This document shows, one piece after another, positions 36,201 through 47,362 of a stretch of DNA of 64,000 nt. Source of the DNA: Comamonas sp. (lineage in GTDB: Bacteria > Pseudomonadota > Gammaproteobacteria > Burkholderiales > Burkholderiaceae_C); the NCBI GenBank assembly GCA_021166775.1, contig JAJPEQ010000001.1:107751-171750 (forward strand), given 5' to 3'. Position numbers and translations under genes: made by a program. Every line of letters starts with the position of its first letter. Positions within the stretch are counted from its first letter, which is position 1. The notes below the pieces were generated by a model. That model did no database searches. It was given only the letters and a program-made list of their open reading frames with translations, and was not told the DNA's origin.

Positions 36201-39133
36201 GTGTGCGACGTGGGGTGCTGGCGCAGGTCCTCGGGCGAGCCCTCGGCGACAAGCTGCCCGCCGCCCTCGCCGCCTTCGGGGCCGAGATCGATCACCCAGT
36301 CGGAGGCAGCGATCACGTCCAGGTTGTGCTCGATGACGATCAGCGAATGCCCGGCGTCGAGCAGGCTGCGCAGCGCGCGCATGAGCTTGGCGATGTCGTC
36401 GAAGTGCAGGCCCGTCGTCGGTTCGTCGAACAAAAAGAGCTGGCCCTTGCGCGCCAGCGCCTGCCGCGACTTGGCACGCGCACGCGCCGCCTCGGCGAGG
36501 AAGCCCGCGAGCTTCAGGCGCTGCGCCTCGCCACCCGAGAGCGTGGGCACGGGCTGGCCGAGCTTGACGTACTCCAGCCCCACGTCGACGATGGGCGCGA
36601 GCGCGCGCACCACGTCGGTGTCCTGCGCGAAGAGCCGCGCGGCCTCGCTCACCGTGAGATCGAGCACGTCGGCCACATTCAAAAAGCGCCCGCCGCGCGC
36701 GATGCGCACCTCCAGCACCTCGGGGCGATAGCGCTGGCCGTTGCAATCGGGGCAGCGCAGATAGACGTCCGACAGGAACTGCATCTCCACATGCTCGAAG
36801 CCCGAGCCGCCGCAGGTCGGGCAGCGCCCGTCGCCGCTGTTGAAGCTGAACTTGGCGGCGTTGTAGCCGCGCTCGCGCGACAGCGGCGCACGGGCAAGGA
36901 TGTCGCGGATCGCATCCCAGGCACCGACATAGCTCACGGGGTTGGAGCGCGCGGTCTTGCCGATGGGCGACTGATCGACGAAGACCGCATCGCTCAGGTG
37001 ATCCGCCCCCAGCAGCCGGTCGTGCGCGCCGGGCGCCTCGGTGGTCTTGCCGAAGTGGCGCATCAGCGCGGGCGCGAGGATGTCCTGGATCAGCGTGGAT
37101 TTGCCCGAGCCGGAAACGCCGGTCACCGTCACGAGGCGCTGCAGCGGAAACTCCACCGTCAGGTGCTTGAGGTTGTGCTCGCTCGCGCCCTCCAGAATCA
37201 GGCGCGGCGTGGCCTGCGCCACGAGCCGCTTGAAGCCCATGGACACGGACTTGCGCGCGCCCAGGTACTGGCCGGTGAGCGTGTCGGCGCCGCGCAGCTG
37301 CTGCACGCCGCCGTCGAACACGATCTGCCCACCGCGCTCCCCCGGTCCCGGCCCCATGTCGATCACGCGGTCGGCCGCGAGCATCACCGCCGGGTCGTGC
37401 TCGACCACCACCAGCGTGTTGCCGGCATCGACCAGGCGGCGCATGGCCTGCGTGATGCGCTCCATGTCGCGCGGATGCAGGCCGATGCTGGGCTCGTCGA
37501 GGACGAAAAGCGTGTTCACCAGCGAGGTGCCCAGCGCCGTCGTCAGGTTGATGCGCTGCACCTCGCCGCCGCTGAGCGTGCGGCTTTGCCGATCCAGCGT
37601 GAGGTAGCCGATGCCGACATCGCACAGATACCTGAGCCGCGTGGCGATCTCCTCGTGCAGCATCGCGAGCGCCTGCGCCTCACCCGCGCCCTGCTCCGCC
37701 GCCCCGTCCGCCGGGAGCGCGCGGGGGTCGGCGGCGCCCTCCTTCATCCGATCGAAGAACCGCCGCAGGCGATCGAGCGGCAGCAGCATCAGATCGTGCA
37801 GGCACAGCCCCGGCAGCGCTTCGAGCTGCGCGCGGCTCCACGCCACACCCTGCGGCATGAAGCGCTTTTGCGGCGCCAGCACGGCATGAGCATCCGCCTG
37901 GCTGCCGATGCGCCAGAGCAGGCTCTCCGTCTTCAGCCGCGCCCCGGCGCACACCGGGCAGGGCGTGTAGCTGCGGTACTTGGAGAGCAGCACGCGGATG
38001 TGCATCTTGTACGCCTTCGTCTCCAGGTAGGCGAAAAAGCGCCGGATGCCGTACCACTGGCGGTTCCAGTTGCCCTCGCGGTAGTCGGGCGTGCCCTCGA
38101 TCACCCAGCGCTGCTGGGCCTCGGTGAGCTTGCTCCATGGCGTGTCGCGCGGAATACCGGCGGCCTCGCCGTAGCGCAGGAGGTCGTCCTGGATTTCCTT
38201 CCACGCGGGCGTCTGGATCGCCTTGATGGCACCGGCGCGCAGCGTCTTTTTCTCATCCGGAATCACCAGCCCCCAATCCACGCCGATCACCCGGCCAAAG
38301 CCGCGGCAGGTCTCGCACGCGCCCGCCGGCGAGTTGAACGAGAACATCGACGAGACCGGCTCGCCGTAGCGGATGTCGCTCTCGGGGCAGTGCAGCCCGG
38401 TGGAAAAGCGCCAGAGCGCGGGCTCGCCCTCGTCTTCGGGCAGGGCATACACCGCCATGCGCCCGCCACCGCGCAAGAGCGCCGTCTCGATCGCCTCGAC
38501 CACGCGCGCGCGTTCGGCGCGGCTCATGCGAAAGCGGTCGGCCACCACGTCGAGCTGCTTGCGGCCGTGCACCTCGCGCTCGGCCTGCACCCGGGTGAAG
38601 CCGCTGGCCGACAGCCATTGCTGCATCTGCTCGGGCGTGGTGCCCACCGGCAACTCCGCGGCGAAAGTGAGCACGATGCGTGGATCCCCCCCGGCGGCGC
38701 AGCGCGCGAGCAGCTCGGCGTGAATGCTGTCGGCCGAATCGTGGCGCACCGGCAGCGCGGTCTCGCGGTCGAAGAGCCGGCCGGCGCGCGCGAACAGGAG
38801 CTTCAGGTGGTCGTTGAGCTCCGTCATCGTGCCGACCGTGGAGCGGCTGGAGCGCACCGGGTTGGTCTGGTCGATGGCGATCGCGGGCGGCACGCCCTCC
38901 ACCTTGTCCACCGCCGGCTTGTCCATGCGATCCAGAAACTGGCGCGCGTAGGGGCTGAAGGTCTCGACATAGCGCCGCTGCCCCTCGGCGTACAGCGTAT
39001 CGAACACCAGGCTGGATTTGCCACTGCCGCTCGGGCCGGTGACCACCGTCAGCGTGCCGGTCTGGATGTCCAGATCGAGGTTCTTCAGGTTGTGCTGGCG
39101 GGCTCCGCGGATGCGGATGCGTCCCTCGTTCAT
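33287..39133 (-). CDS. uvrA: Double-length UvrA (two UvrA modules fused)
   Basis: A 1948-residue nucleotide-excision repair protein, about twice the usual 940. Residues 1-1000 form one UvrA module with Walker A sites [16 protein letters not shown] (31-46) and [17 protein letters not shown]; residues 1025-1948 form a second with [18 protein letters not shown] and [17 protein letters not shown]. Four ABC signatures appear as [28 protein letters not shown], and CxxC zinc-finger pairs are present in both modules. The linker near 1003-1024 and a segment near 1559-1588 are encoded by dispersed repeats. Long UvrA proteins of this plan are, as I recall, common in Burkholderiales. ATG 39133 is used because the family start [20 protein letters not shown] begins there. 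Confidence 0.92.
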   Translation of the reverse strand: MNEGRIRIRGARQHNLKNLDLDIQTGTLTVVTGPSGSGKSSLVFDTLYAEGQRRYVETFSPYARQFLDRMDKPAVDKVEGVPPAIAIDQTNPVRSSRSTVGTMTELNDHLKLLFARAGRLFDRETALPVRHDSADSIHAELLARCAAGGDPRIVLTFAAELPVGTTPEQMQQWLSASGFTRVQAEREVHGRKQLDVVADRFRMSRAERARVVEAIETALLRGGGRMAVYALPEDEGEPALWRFSTGLHCPESDIRYGEPVSSMFSFNSPAGACETCRGFGRVIGVDWGLVIPDEKKTLRAGAIKAIQTPAWKEIQDDLLRYGEAAGIPRDTPWSKLTEAQQRWVIEGTPDYREGNWNRQWYGIRRFFAYLETKAYKMHIRVLLSKYRSYTPCPVCAGARLKTESLLWRIGSQADAHAVLAPQKRFMPQGVAWSRAQLEALPGLCLHDLMLLPLDRLRRFFDRMKEGAADPRALPADGAAEQGAGEAQALAMLHEEIATRLRYLCDVGIGYLTLDRQSRTLSGGEVQRINLTTALGTSLVNTLFVLDEPSIGLHPRDMERITQAMRRLVDAGNTLVVVEHDPAVMLAADRVIDMGPGPGERGGQIVFDGGVQQLRGADTLTGQYLGARKSVSMGFKRLVAQATPRLILEGASEHNLKHLTVEFPLQRLVTVTGVSGSGKSTLIQDILAPALMRHFGKTTEAPGAHDRLLGADHLSDAVFVDQSPIGKTARSNPVSYVGAWDAIRDILARAPLSRERGYNAAKFSFNSGDGRCPTCGGSGFEHVEMQFLSDVYLRCPDCNGQRYRPEVLEVRIARGGRFLNVADVLDLTVSEAARLFAQDTDVVRALAPIVDVGLEYVKLGQPVPTLSGGEAQRLKLAGFLAEAARARAKSRQALARKGQLFLFDEPTTGLHFDDIAKLMRALRSLLDAGHSLIVIEHNLDVIAASDWVIDLGPEGGEGGGQLVAEGSPEDLRQHPTSHTARALREYEQALGVGGYAAQERGVVLSKEELTTHDEKALEAKNAIQIVNAREHNLRHLSVNIPRGKFNVITGVSGSGKSTLAFDILFNEGQRRYLESLNAYARSIVQPAGRPEVDAVYGIPPTVAIEQRLSRGGRKSTVGTTTEIWHFLRLLYVKLGVQHCIHDGAAVQPQSMDSIAAQILREYRGQHIGLLAPLVVGRKGVYTELADWARPRGHTHLRVDGEFLPTTGFPRIDRFKEHHIELPVISLDVRASDEANLREWLEKALALGKGVVQVLSRLEGLADALRSGASTAGIGRVQAFSTQRACPVCATSYAEPDPRLFSYNSKHGWCPDCMGTGVQLTRAQRKVIDESLHADRELGREKTFGEPELEDLEDIPCPSCHGTRLNPVARAVLFDGRPITDVAQLSVTDVRAWVRGLRLTGREADIARDLLPEIESRLAFLEEVGLSYLTLDRGAPSLSGGEAQRIRLAAQLGSNLQGVCYVLDEPTIGLHARDNRILLDALHKLSGKGNTLVVVEHDEDTIRRAEHVIDIGPGAGKRGGRLIAEGSVADLEAAPESQTGRYLLHAMRHPLQLRRSVHAHESEAASALRETIPDTKISENHANKAQAAIETKESTAPRWLTVHGAHLHNLQHLTARVPLGRLVAVTGVSGSGKSTLARDVLLTNVAAWVGQRQTRAGRDAMDAGKAPPLAGCTGLSGFEAIDRVLEVDQTPIGKTPRSCPATYIGFWDLIRKLFAETLEAKARGYAAGRFSFNTGAGRCPSCEGQGMRTIEMSFLPDVKLPCEVCHGARFNPETLAVTWRGKSIGEVLRMEVDEAVEFFASMPAIAHPLQLLQDVGLGYLTLGQPSPTLSGGEAQRIKLVTELTKVRDDVTRRGQKTPHTLYVLDEPTVGLHMADVHKLIRVLHRLVDGGHSVLVIEHDLDVIAEADWVIDLGPEGGAGGGRIVANGTPEDLVRLGTHTGKALAPVLARA
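34372..34456. repeat. Dispersed palindromic repeat, copy D, inside uvrA
   Basis: gatagctgcttgcgctttat then tgcatggttttcagata and, near the end, gagcgctagctgcttcac. It has the ATAGCTGCTTGCGCTT arm twice in opposite halves, suggesting two nested or expanded copies. It is in frame and encodes about 28 residues ([20 protein letters not shown] region) just before the last ATPase domain. Confidence 0.6.
36062..36125. repeat. Dispersed palindromic repeat, copy E, at the uvrA module junction
   Basis: gatttgtatggcgtttttcg continues cctccagcgctttttcatca and ends cagctcttcttttga. It shows the family order: GATTTxTATxxCGTTTTT, GCCTCCAGCGCTT, CAGCT and TTTTGA. It is in frame and encodes the linker between the two UvrA modules. 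Confidence 0.6.
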
Positions 39134-39162
39134 GTGGCGGCCTTCACGGAGGTGGGGCCAAA

Positions 39163-39190
39163 ATTCTAGGCGGCGCGGCCCGCGTCGCAA
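39163..39190 (-). promoter_or_regulatory. Candidate promoter of uvrA
   Basis: On the minus strand TTGCGA (39185-39190) and TAGAAT (39163-39168) are separated by 16 bases, 30 bases before the start codon. No LexA box of the CTGT-N8-ACAG type is visible, so SOS control is not supported by sequence. Confidence 0.5.
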
Positions 39191-39213
39191 GGATGCAGGG
39201 TTATAGGCAGCGC

Positions 39214-39260
39214 TTTATTTCATTTGAAATAAAAACATCGTTTTATTTCATGTGATGTTT
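39214..39260 (+). promoter_or_regulatory. Palindromic operator upstream of the RES-Xre pair
   Basis: TTTATTTCATTTGAAATAAA (39214-39233) is a perfect 20-base palindrome. A second TTTATTTCA half lies at 39242-39250 followed by tgtgatgtttt, a degraded mirror. Two such sites just ahead of an Xre-type antitoxin gene suggest cooperative autorepression by the antitoxin or the complex. Confidence 0.6.
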
Positions 39261-39262
39261 TT

Positions 39263-39291
39263 TTGCCTGAACCCTGTACCATGTGTCTATT
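39263..39291 (+). promoter_or_regulatory. Candidate promoter of the RES-Xre operon
   Basis: TTGCCT (39263-39268) and TCTATT (39286-39291) with a 17-base spacer lie 27 bases before the antitoxin ATG and directly downstream of the palindromic operator, a position suited for repression. Confidence 0.5.
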
Positions 39292-39318
39292 CATTCATGG
39301 TCTTGCAAGGAGCACGCG

Positions 39319-39696
39319 ATGACCGCCACCCAAGCCGTCCAGGCCATCGATCCCCAAGCGGTTCTGACCAAGGCCACCCTGCGCGCGGCAGACCTGCTGG
39401 CCCTGCAGAACACCGACCTGGCGAAGGTGATCGGGGTCAGCAATGCGACGGTCAGCCGCTACCGGAACGGCGGCGCGGAAATCTCGCCGGCCACCAAGGC
39501 CGGCGAACTCGCGCTGCTGCTGGTGCGCGTCTTCCGCTCGCTCGATCCACTGGTCGGCTCGGACACCGAAATGCGCAGGCAGTGGATGCACTCGCGCAAC
39601 AAGGCCCTCGGGGGCATCCCCGCCGAGCTGGTCCTCAAGCCCGACGGCCTGGTGCGTACCCTTGCCTATCTGGACGGGATGCGCGCCGCCGCGTGA
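39319..39696 (+). CDS. Xre/MbcA/ParS-type antitoxin
   Basis: A 125-residue DNA-binding antitoxin of the kind paired with RES toxins. The N-terminal helix-turn-helix covers RAADLLALQNTDLAKVIGVS with the recognition helix NATVSRYRNGG; the C-terminal toxin-binding region has MHSRNKALGGIPAELVLKPD and GLVRTLAYLDGMR, typical for the ParS/MbcA domain. AAGGAG lies seven bases upstream of the ATG. Its stop overlaps the GTG start of the toxin gene, so both are translated together. The palindromes at 39214-39260 are its probable binding sites. Confidence 0.88.
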   Translation: MTATQAVQAIDPQAVLTKATLRAADLLALQNTDLAKVIGVSNATVSRYRNGGAEISPATKAGELALLLVRVFRSLDPLVGSDTEMRRQWMHSRNKALGGIPAELVLKPDGLVRTLAYLDGMRAAA

Positions 39697-40409
39697 CGCA
39701 GGCGCAGTGGCAGCCCGGGTGGCTCGCGGACGCGGCCACCCACCTGGTGGAACCCGCCGTATGGCGCGGCGTCGAAACGCAGTACGCCAGCTCCAGTCTG
39801 CAGCTCGTTGATTCCCACGCCGAGCACGATGCCCTCGAGGCGCTGCTGGAAGCCAGCAAGCCGCCGCTGCCCAGCCCGGCCCAGGGACGGCATTTCCTGC
39901 TTTTCACGCCGTTCCGTTACACGCCGTTGCACCCCAGCCGCTTCCGAGCACTTGGGCACCTGGGCATCTGGTACGGGGCGCGCGAGCTCAAGGCGGCCTG
40001 CGCCGAAGTGGCCTACTGGCGCATGCGCTTCATTCTCGACAGCGCGGGCCTCGCCCGACGCAAGATCACGACCCGCCACACCTTCTTCATGGCCCGCGTG
40101 GAAGGTTCCTGCATCGACCTGACCTCTCCTCCGTGGAGCGCTTTCGAGGACGCATGGAAAAGCACCCGGGACTACACGCAGACCCAGCGTCTGGCCGAGG
40201 CCGCCGAGGCTGCGGGCATCGAGGTCATCCGGTATGCATCGGTCCGGGCACCGGGCTGCACCTGCTTTGCCGTTTTCACGCCCGAAGCCTTGAGCGAACC
40301 GGCTGGGGGCCTCGACCGATCACGGCAAAGATGGACCTGCACGGCCACCCATGATCGCGTCCTGATGGCGGAAGACGACGGCCCCGGCCGATGCGAATGG
40401 GACTGCTGA
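39693..40409 (+). CDS. RES-domain toxin (NAD+-degrading type)
   Basis: A 238-residue protein with the RES fold: VWRGVETQYA supplies the conserved Arg, FTPFRYTPLHPSRFRALGHL and WYGARELKAACAEVAYWRMR the Tyr/Glu region, and ASVRAPGCTCFAVFTPEAL the closing conserved Ser segment. RES toxins characterised elsewhere deplete cellular NAD+. At about 238 residues it is longer than the shortest members but within the family. The GTG start overlaps the antitoxin stop by four bases (GTGA). Confidence 0.87.
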   Translation: MTQAQWQPGWLADAATHLVEPAVWRGVETQYASSSLQLVDSHAEHDALEALLEASKPPLPSPAQGRHFLLFTPFRYTPLHPSRFRALGHLGIWYGARELKAACAEVAYWRMRFILDSAGLARRKITTRHTFFMARVEGSCIDLTSPPWSAFEDAWKSTRDYTQTQRLAEAAEAAGIEVIRYASVRAPGCTCFAVFTPEALSEPAGGLDRSRQRWTCTATHDRVLMAEDDGPGRCEWDC

Positions 40410-40585
40410 ACGGAACGCGCCGGGTCTGGGTTGGCAGGAAAAGCACAAGCAGCGTTTAAGGTCAATGTAATTTTCCGGGATGCGACAGCTATCGGACAGT
40501 CGATTGCGAGGCCGTACACTGCGACGTAGACCGCTGGTGGTGGCCAGACCAATCAAAATAAAACAGTCAAGAGGAGCGCAACCCC

Positions 40586-41758
40586 ATGGAGAGTTTTACC
40601 GCACGCCTTCACAAACACTCTGAGCATGTCAAGAGCGTGGGCAGCTACTGCACGACGGAAGAAACGACCAAGCAGGCGCTCATCTTGCCGCTGTTGGACA
40701 TTCTGGGCTTTTCACCATTTGATCCAACCCGGGTGAAGGCGGAATACGGTGCGGATTTTCCCGGTGCGAAAATCAGCGAACGGGTGGACTACGCACTCTT
40801 TTGTCATGGCGTACCCGTGATGTTCATCGAAGCCAAGGCGCGTGGTGAGAACCTGTCCAACCACAGTCCCCAGCTTTCGCGCTACTTCAACGCCACGCCG
40901 GAAGTGACGATCGGCGCTGTGACCAACGGCCGGGAATGGCGCTTTTTCACCGACCTGGTCAACAAGAATGTGATGGACACAACCCCGTTTTTGACGGTGG
41001 ATTTCGAGGACATGGATGTCGATTTGCTTCCACGCCTGAATCGCTTCCGGCATGATGAGTTCAAGCCAGAAGCGCTGCGCACCCTGGCAGAGGAGACGGT
41101 GTATCTCAACGCCTTCACCAAAGTGATCAGCCAAAGCCTGCGCGAACCCGATGCGGAGTTTGTGAAATATGTGGCTGGGCGGGCCGATGTTCAGCGCCAG
41201 TTCAATGCCCGGTTTCTGGAAGGTATTGCCCCCATCGTCAAGCAGGCGGTAGAGCGTGCGGTGAGCAATATGGTGGTGTCGGGTCTATCCGCCCGGGAGA
41301 CACCCGCGCTAACGCCACCTGCACCAGATAGCGAGCTGCAAGAGCAACGCGAGGACAGCGGCGAAGCCAGAACCGACGTCATCGACCCCGCCAATCCCCG
41401 GATCGTGACGACATACGCGGAGCGCAGGCTGTTCGAGATCGTTCAGGAAATCTTGGGTGACGCGGCCGAGATTGCCGCCAAGGACACGGAAAGTTATTAC
41501 TCGGTGCTGTACCAGAACAAGGTCAATCGGTGGCTATTGCGCTTTCACTCCGACAAGCGCCAGCCGTGTGTTTCGGTGTGCGTGCCCTTGACGGACGAGC
41601 GCAAGCACGAAATTGCCCGCGCAGGCCTGCAACTGGGCACGGGAGACACCATTTTGCTGGGTCAGCCGGAACACCTGGCACGTATTTCCGGCATCGTTTT
41701 TGATGCCCTGGCGTATTGCCAGGATGATGCCAATTTCAAGCGTTCCAGCCACAGTTGA
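40586..41758 (+). CDS. Solitary HsdR-N-like nuclease-domain protein
   Basis: A 390-residue soluble protein related to the COG4748 type I restriction R-like group. The N-terminal domain (residues about 20-150) shows a PD-(D/E)XK-type arrangement: E in TKQALILPLLDILGF context, SERVDYALFCHGVPVMFIEA with D and then E-A-K. The C-terminal 130 residues (VTTYAERRLFEIVQEILGDA onward) form a separate domain common in this group. No motor, methylase or specificity gene is present. AAGAGGAG precedes the ATG. It sits next to a RES-Xre pair and could be a stand-alone defence effector, but the activity is unproven. Confidence 0.75.
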   Translation: MESFTARLHKHSEHVKSVGSYCTTEETTKQALILPLLDILGFSPFDPTRVKAEYGADFPGAKISERVDYALFCHGVPVMFIEAKARGENLSNHSPQLSRYFNATPEVTIGAVTNGREWRFFTDLVNKNVMDTTPFLTVDFEDMDVDLLPRLNRFRHDEFKPEALRTLAEETVYLNAFTKVISQSLREPDAEFVKYVAGRADVQRQFNARFLEGIAPIVKQAVERAVSNMVVSGLSARETPALTPPAPDSELQEQREDSGEARTDVIDPANPRIVTTYAERRLFEIVQEILGDAAEIAAKDTESYYSVLYQNKVNRWLLRFHSDKRQPCVSVCVPLTDERKHEIARAGLQLGTGDTILLGQPEHLARISGIVFDALAYCQDDANFKRSSHS

Positions 41759-41823
41759 TTCAAGTGTCTTTTGCAGGGCGCACAAGAACGCGGGGCCATG
41801 AGCACTGGAACAACGAGAAGGCC

Positions 41824-42420
41824 ATGCCGAGTTTTTCTAACGTGACCGCCCTGCTGGTCGGCGCGCTGATAGCCGCCGCCCCGGCCTGGGCGATCAACAA
41901 GTGCATGGGCGCAGATGGCAAGGTGGTGTTTCAGGACTTGCCCTGTGCGGGCCAGGGCGAGAAGATCGACGTGCGACCAGCCAGCGGATATGCCGATGAA
42001 CAGGATGCACAGGACGCCAAGGCCGTGGTGCAAAAGCTGCAGGCGGACAACCAGATGGCGGAGGCGATTCGCACGCACGAACCGCTGGTGGGCATGACGC
42101 GCGCGCAGTTGCAAGAGGCCATGGGCACGCCCACGAAGGTGAACGCCAACAACTATGGCGGCGTGCAGGACGAGCAAGTGATTTACGAACGGCCGAACGA
42201 GACTTGGTACGTGTACACGCGCGCTGGTGTGGTGACATCGATCCAGCACCGCCCGGGGCCGCCGATTGGCGCGCACACACGCAACGCCGAGCACCGCTGC
42301 CCCACACAGCACGAGATCAAGGATGCGATCACGTCGGCGGGCAGCATCGCACTGAGCGCGGAGGAGAAAGCGGCGCGTTGGCGCGTGATCCGCGAGATGC
42401 AGGCGTGCGGGAGGCGGTAG
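41824..42420 (+). CDS. Secreted DUF4124-domain protein
   Basis: A 198-residue exported protein. A signal peptide (ALLVGALIAAAPAWA) is followed by the DUF4124 motif INKCMGADGKVVFQDLPCAG, and later by an SmpA-like stretch VGMTRAQLQEAMGTPTKVN and a cysteine near the end. Such proteins are periplasmic and of unknown function. ATG 41824 is chosen with GAGAAGG upstream. Confidence 0.8.
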   Translation: MPSFSNVTALLVGALIAAAPAWAINKCMGADGKVVFQDLPCAGQGEKIDVRPASGYADEQDAQDAKAVVQKLQADNQMAEAIRTHEPLVGMTRAQLQEAMGTPTKVNANNYGGVQDEQVIYERPNETWYVYTRAGVVTSIQHRPGPPIGAHTRNAEHRCPTQHEIKDAITSAGSIALSAEEKAARWRVIREMQACGRR

Positions 42421-42496
42421 CAGCCATAGCGCCCCTACGGTTCGTCTTCCGAAACGCCTCAGCCACCCCTCTCCGCGCGCACGGGAATGTGAAGAG

Positions 42497-43135
42497 TCAT
42501 ATCGGTGAAGGCCGCTGCGCTGCCTCATCCCACTCGGGCCCTGCAAACCACGCATCACCTTCCAGGCAGGCGCGCAGCATAGGCAGGCTGTCCAGCCCCC
42601 AGAAGAGCTTGCCGCCCACCTCGAACATCGGCACGCCGAACACGCCGCGCGCCGCCGCTTCGTCGGTGTTGGCGCGCAGCAGCGCCTTGGCGTGGGCGCT
42701 GGCGTCGCCCTCGGGCTGCCATTGCTCGGCCAGGGCCTGCGTGAGCAGCTCGACGCGCTCGGGCGCCAGCGGGTCTTGCCCGCCCAGCCACACATGGCGC
42801 AGCACGGTGCCCGCGGTGTAGCGGTTGACGTAGCCATCCTCGCTGTGCGCGAGCGCCAGGCGCAGCAGCGGGATGCTGTTGAACGGGAACTGGGGCGGCA
42901 TGTCCAGCCCGCAGCCGAGCGAGGCCCCGAGCCATTGCACATGCCGCGCCGTCCAGGCGCGCTTGGGCGCGATCGCCGCCGGACCCACGTTGCCCATCTG
43001 CTGCAAGAGTGCGCCGAGCAGCACCGGCCGGTAGCGCACGCGCACGCTCAGGCCCTGCAGCGCCCCGGGCAGCTGCTCGAACGCCAGCCACGAATAGGGT
43101 GAGACGAAATCCAGGTAGAAGGTGATGTCGTGCAT
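42497..43135 (-). CDS. HCCA-isomerase/DsbA-like thioredoxin-fold protein
   Basis: A 212-residue protein of the 2-hydroxychromene-2-carboxylate isomerase (kappa GST-like) family. ITFYLDFVSPYSWLAFEQLP provides the Ser that binds glutathione in place of the CxxC cysteine; GVFGVPMFEVGGKLFWGLDS is the cis-proline region. The length and motifs fit the family. It probably acts on aromatic or glutathione conjugates. It is the last gene of the minus-strand string that starts with mccB, after a 65-base gap. Confidence 0.88.
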   Translation of the reverse strand: MHDITFYLDFVSPYSWLAFEQLPGALQGLSVRVRYRPVLLGALLQQMGNVGPAAIAPKRAWTARHVQWLGASLGCGLDMPPQFPFNSIPLLRLALAHSEDGYVNRYTAGTVLRHVWLGGQDPLAPERVELLTQALAEQWQPEGDASAHAKALLRANTDEAAARGVFGVPMFEVGGKLFWGLDSLPMLRACLEGDAWFAGPEWDEAAQRPSPI

Positions 43136-43200
43136 GGCGTGGATTTTCAAGAAAAAAGCGGCTCAAACGCTTGCCAGTCAAGCGCGGTCAGCTATGATGT

Positions 43201-43710
43201 TTATGCGATTTCTTTCGGGGCCTGGACCACGTCTTCCACCGGCGCGCCGGTCAGGCGTTCCAGGTCCTGCGGCCTGAGCCGGAACACCGCGTGCGGATGC
43301 CCGGCCGCGGCCCAGATTTCGTCAAAGCGCAGCAGTTCGCGGTCGATCAGGGTGACGGGCGCCCGGGTGAATCCCACGGGCGAGACGCCGCCGATGGTGA
43401 AACCGGTCGCGGCCTTGACGAAATCGGCATCGGCGCGGCCGATCGCGCCGACCAGCGCGCCCACCTTCTTCTCATCCACGCGCCGATCGCCCGAGGTGAC
43501 GACGAGCACGGCCGCATCGTCGCTCTTGCGCCGGAAGATGATGCTCTTGGCGATCTGCCCGACGACGATGCCCAGCGCATCCGCCGCCTGCTGCGCGGTG
43601 CGCGCGGAGCTGTCGAGCATTTGCGGTGCGTGGGGGTGGCGGGCGGCGGCCAGCGCTGCCGACACGCGTTGCACGCTGTCGTTGGAAGGTAGGGGCGGTG
43701 CTTGGGTCAT
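43201..43710 (-). CDS. YbaK/EbsC-family aminoacyl-tRNA deacylase-like protein
   Basis: A 169-residue protein of the YbaK/ProX editing superfamily: QAADALGIVVGQIAKSIIFR with the conserved Lys, VVTSGDRRVDEKKVGALVG, and ATGFTIGGVSPVGFTRAPVT containing the GxxPxG loop. Members remove mischarged amino acids from tRNA. The exact substrate cannot be told. It lies 21 bases downstream of the LysE-type gene and is probably in the same transcript. Confidence 0.88.
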   Translation of the reverse strand: MTQAPPLPSNDSVQRVSAALAAARHPHAPQMLDSSARTAQQAADALGIVVGQIAKSIIFRRKSDDAAVLVVTSGDRRVDEKKVGALVGAIGRADADFVKAATGFTIGGVSPVGFTRAPVTLIDRELLRFDEIWAAAGHPHAVFRLRPQDLERLTGAPVEDVVQAPKEIA

Positions 43711-43731
43711 GGCCGCGACTTTAGCGCGCGC

Positions 43732-44379
43732 TCAAGCCCTCGCCACCCGGCCGATGAAGGCCAGGCTGGCGCCCATGGCCATCAGCACCGCGCCGGCGAT
43801 GCGGTTTTGCGTGCGCTGCGCACGCGCCGATTTCAACCAGCCGCGCAGGCTGGCGGCCAGCAGCGCGTAGCCGTGCATCACGACGAGATCGACACTGATC
43901 GTGGTCGCCAGCAGCACCAGCAACTGCGGCGCCAGTGCGCGCGCCGGGTCGATGAACTGCGGCAGCACCGCCACCATGAAGACGATGCCCTTGGGGTTGG
44001 TGGCATTGGTCAGCAGGCCGCGCAGGAAGCGCTGGCGCACGCTCAGGGGCGCGACCTGCGCAGGGGCGGGCGAGGCGGCACTCCCGGCCATGGCCACGGG
44101 CGCGCGCCACTGGTGCAGCCCCAGCCACAGCAGGTAGGCCGCACCCAGCACCTTCACGACGGTGAAGGCCGTGCTCGACGCGAGCAGCAGCGCGCCCACG
44201 CCGACACCGGCGACCAGCAGGATGAAGGCCAGCCCCGCCTGCAGCCCCAGGATGGTGGCGCTGGTGGCGCGCACGCCCCAGGCCAGGCCGTGGCTCATCG
44301 AGAGCACCGCACCCGGCCCGGGCGAGAGCGCGATGGCGATCGCGGCCACCAGATAGGCCAACCACAGATGCAGTGCCAT
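43732..44379 (-). CDS. LysE-family exporter
   Basis: A 215-residue membrane protein with six transmembrane segments. The family motif appears as ALSPGPGAVLSMSHGLAWGV at residues 17-36, and LTNATNPKGIVFMVAVLPQF in the middle. LysE/RhtB exporters release amino acids or related metabolites. In this place after the leucine-degradation genes it might relieve accumulation of a branched-chain metabolite, but that is only a context inference. Confidence 0.9.
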   Translation of the reverse strand: MALHLWLAYLVAAIAIALSPGPGAVLSMSHGLAWGVRATSATILGLQAGLAFILLVAGVGVGALLLASSTAFTVVKVLGAAYLLWLGLHQWRAPVAMAGSAASPAPAQVAPLSVRQRFLRGLLTNATNPKGIVFMVAVLPQFIDPARALAPQLLVLLATTISVDLVVMHGYALLAASLRGWLKSARAQRTQNRIAGAVLMAMGASLAFIGRVARA

Positions 44380-44391
44380 GTGGGTGCTCCT

Positions 44392-45300
44392 TCAGCCCGC
44401 GCGCTTGTTGAGCAGCGCCACCGCCACGCGCGATTGCGGCTTCTTGCCCAGCACGCCGCTGATGTAGGCGCCCGCATCGACCAGCCGGTCCAGATCGATG
44501 CCCGTCTCGATGCCCAGGCCGTTCATCAGGTAGACCACATCCTCGGTCGCGACGTTACCTGTCGCGCCCTTGGCGTAGGGGCAGCCGCCCAGGCCCGAAA
44601 CGGAAGACTGGAAGTTCCACACGCCCAGCTCCATCGCCGCCAGCGTGTTGGACAGCGCCTGCCCGTAGGTGTCGTGAAAATGCCCCGAGACGTGGTCGAT
44701 GTCGTAATGTTTGAGCGCCGCCTCGATGGCGCGCTGCACCTTGCGCGGCGTGCCCACGCCGATGGTGTCGGCCACGTCCACGCGCTCGACGCCGATGCCC
44801 TTCATCAGCCCCGCGAGGTACTCCACGCGCGCAGGTGCGATCTCGCCTTCGTAGGGGCAGCCCACGGTGCAGCTCATCGCGCCGCGCACCGCGATGCCCG
44901 CCGCGCGTGCGGCCTGCGCCACCGGCGCGAAGCGCTCGATGCTCTCGGCGATACTGCAGTTGATGTTCCTCTGGCTGAAGGCCTCGCTCGCCGCGCCGAA
45001 GACGACGATCTCGTCGGGCTGGTCCAGCAGCGCCGCCTCGAAGCCCTTCATGTTGGGCGTGAGCACCGAATAGCGCACGCCCGGCTCACGCCGCATGCCG
45101 CTCATCACCGCATGGTTGTCGGCCATCTGCGGCACCCACTTGGGGCTGACGTAGCTCGTGACCTCGATCTCCTTGAGGCCCGCGGCATGCAGGCGCGCGA
45201 CGAGCTCGATCTTGGCCTCGCTCGCCACCGGCTGCTTTTCGTTTTGCAGGCCGTCGCGCGGGCCGACGTCGATGATCCGCACTCGGGAAGGGTATTGCAT
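44392..45300 (-). CDS. mvaB: Hydroxymethylglutaryl-CoA lyase
   Basis: A 302-residue TIM-barrel lyase that splits HMG-CoA into acetyl-CoA and acetoacetate, the last step of leucine breakdown. It shows VRIIDVGPRDGLQNEKQPVA, the HFHDTYGQALSNTLAAME metal-binding segment and the catalytic-cysteine signature SGLGGCPYAKGATGN. It starts 19 bases after mccA in the same operon. Confidence 0.95.
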   Translation of the reverse strand: MQYPSRVRIIDVGPRDGLQNEKQPVASEAKIELVARLHAAGLKEIEVTSYVSPKWVPQMADNHAVMSGMRREPGVRYSVLTPNMKGFEAALLDQPDEIVVFGAASEAFSQRNINCSIAESIERFAPVAQAARAAGIAVRGAMSCTVGCPYEGEIAPARVEYLAGLMKGIGVERVDVADTIGVGTPRKVQRAIEAALKHYDIDHVSGHFHDTYGQALSNTLAAMELGVWNFQSSVSGLGGCPYAKGATGNVATEDVVYLMNGLGIETGIDLDRLVDAGAYISGVLGKKPQSRVAVALLNKRAG

Positions 45301-45319
45301 CGCAGTTCTCCAAAAAAGC

Positions 45320-47362
<2,043 letters not shown>

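Noticed and set aside
33287..39133. Double uvrA as assembly artefact
   Set aside because: The two modules differ throughout and are not identical copies; the frame is continuous.
33146..39169. Long plus-strand ORFs of 992 and 988 codons opposite uvrA
   Set aside because: They are antisense shadows of a clearly coding high-GC gene, rich in His, Arg, Gln and Ala without any domain or ribosome binding site.
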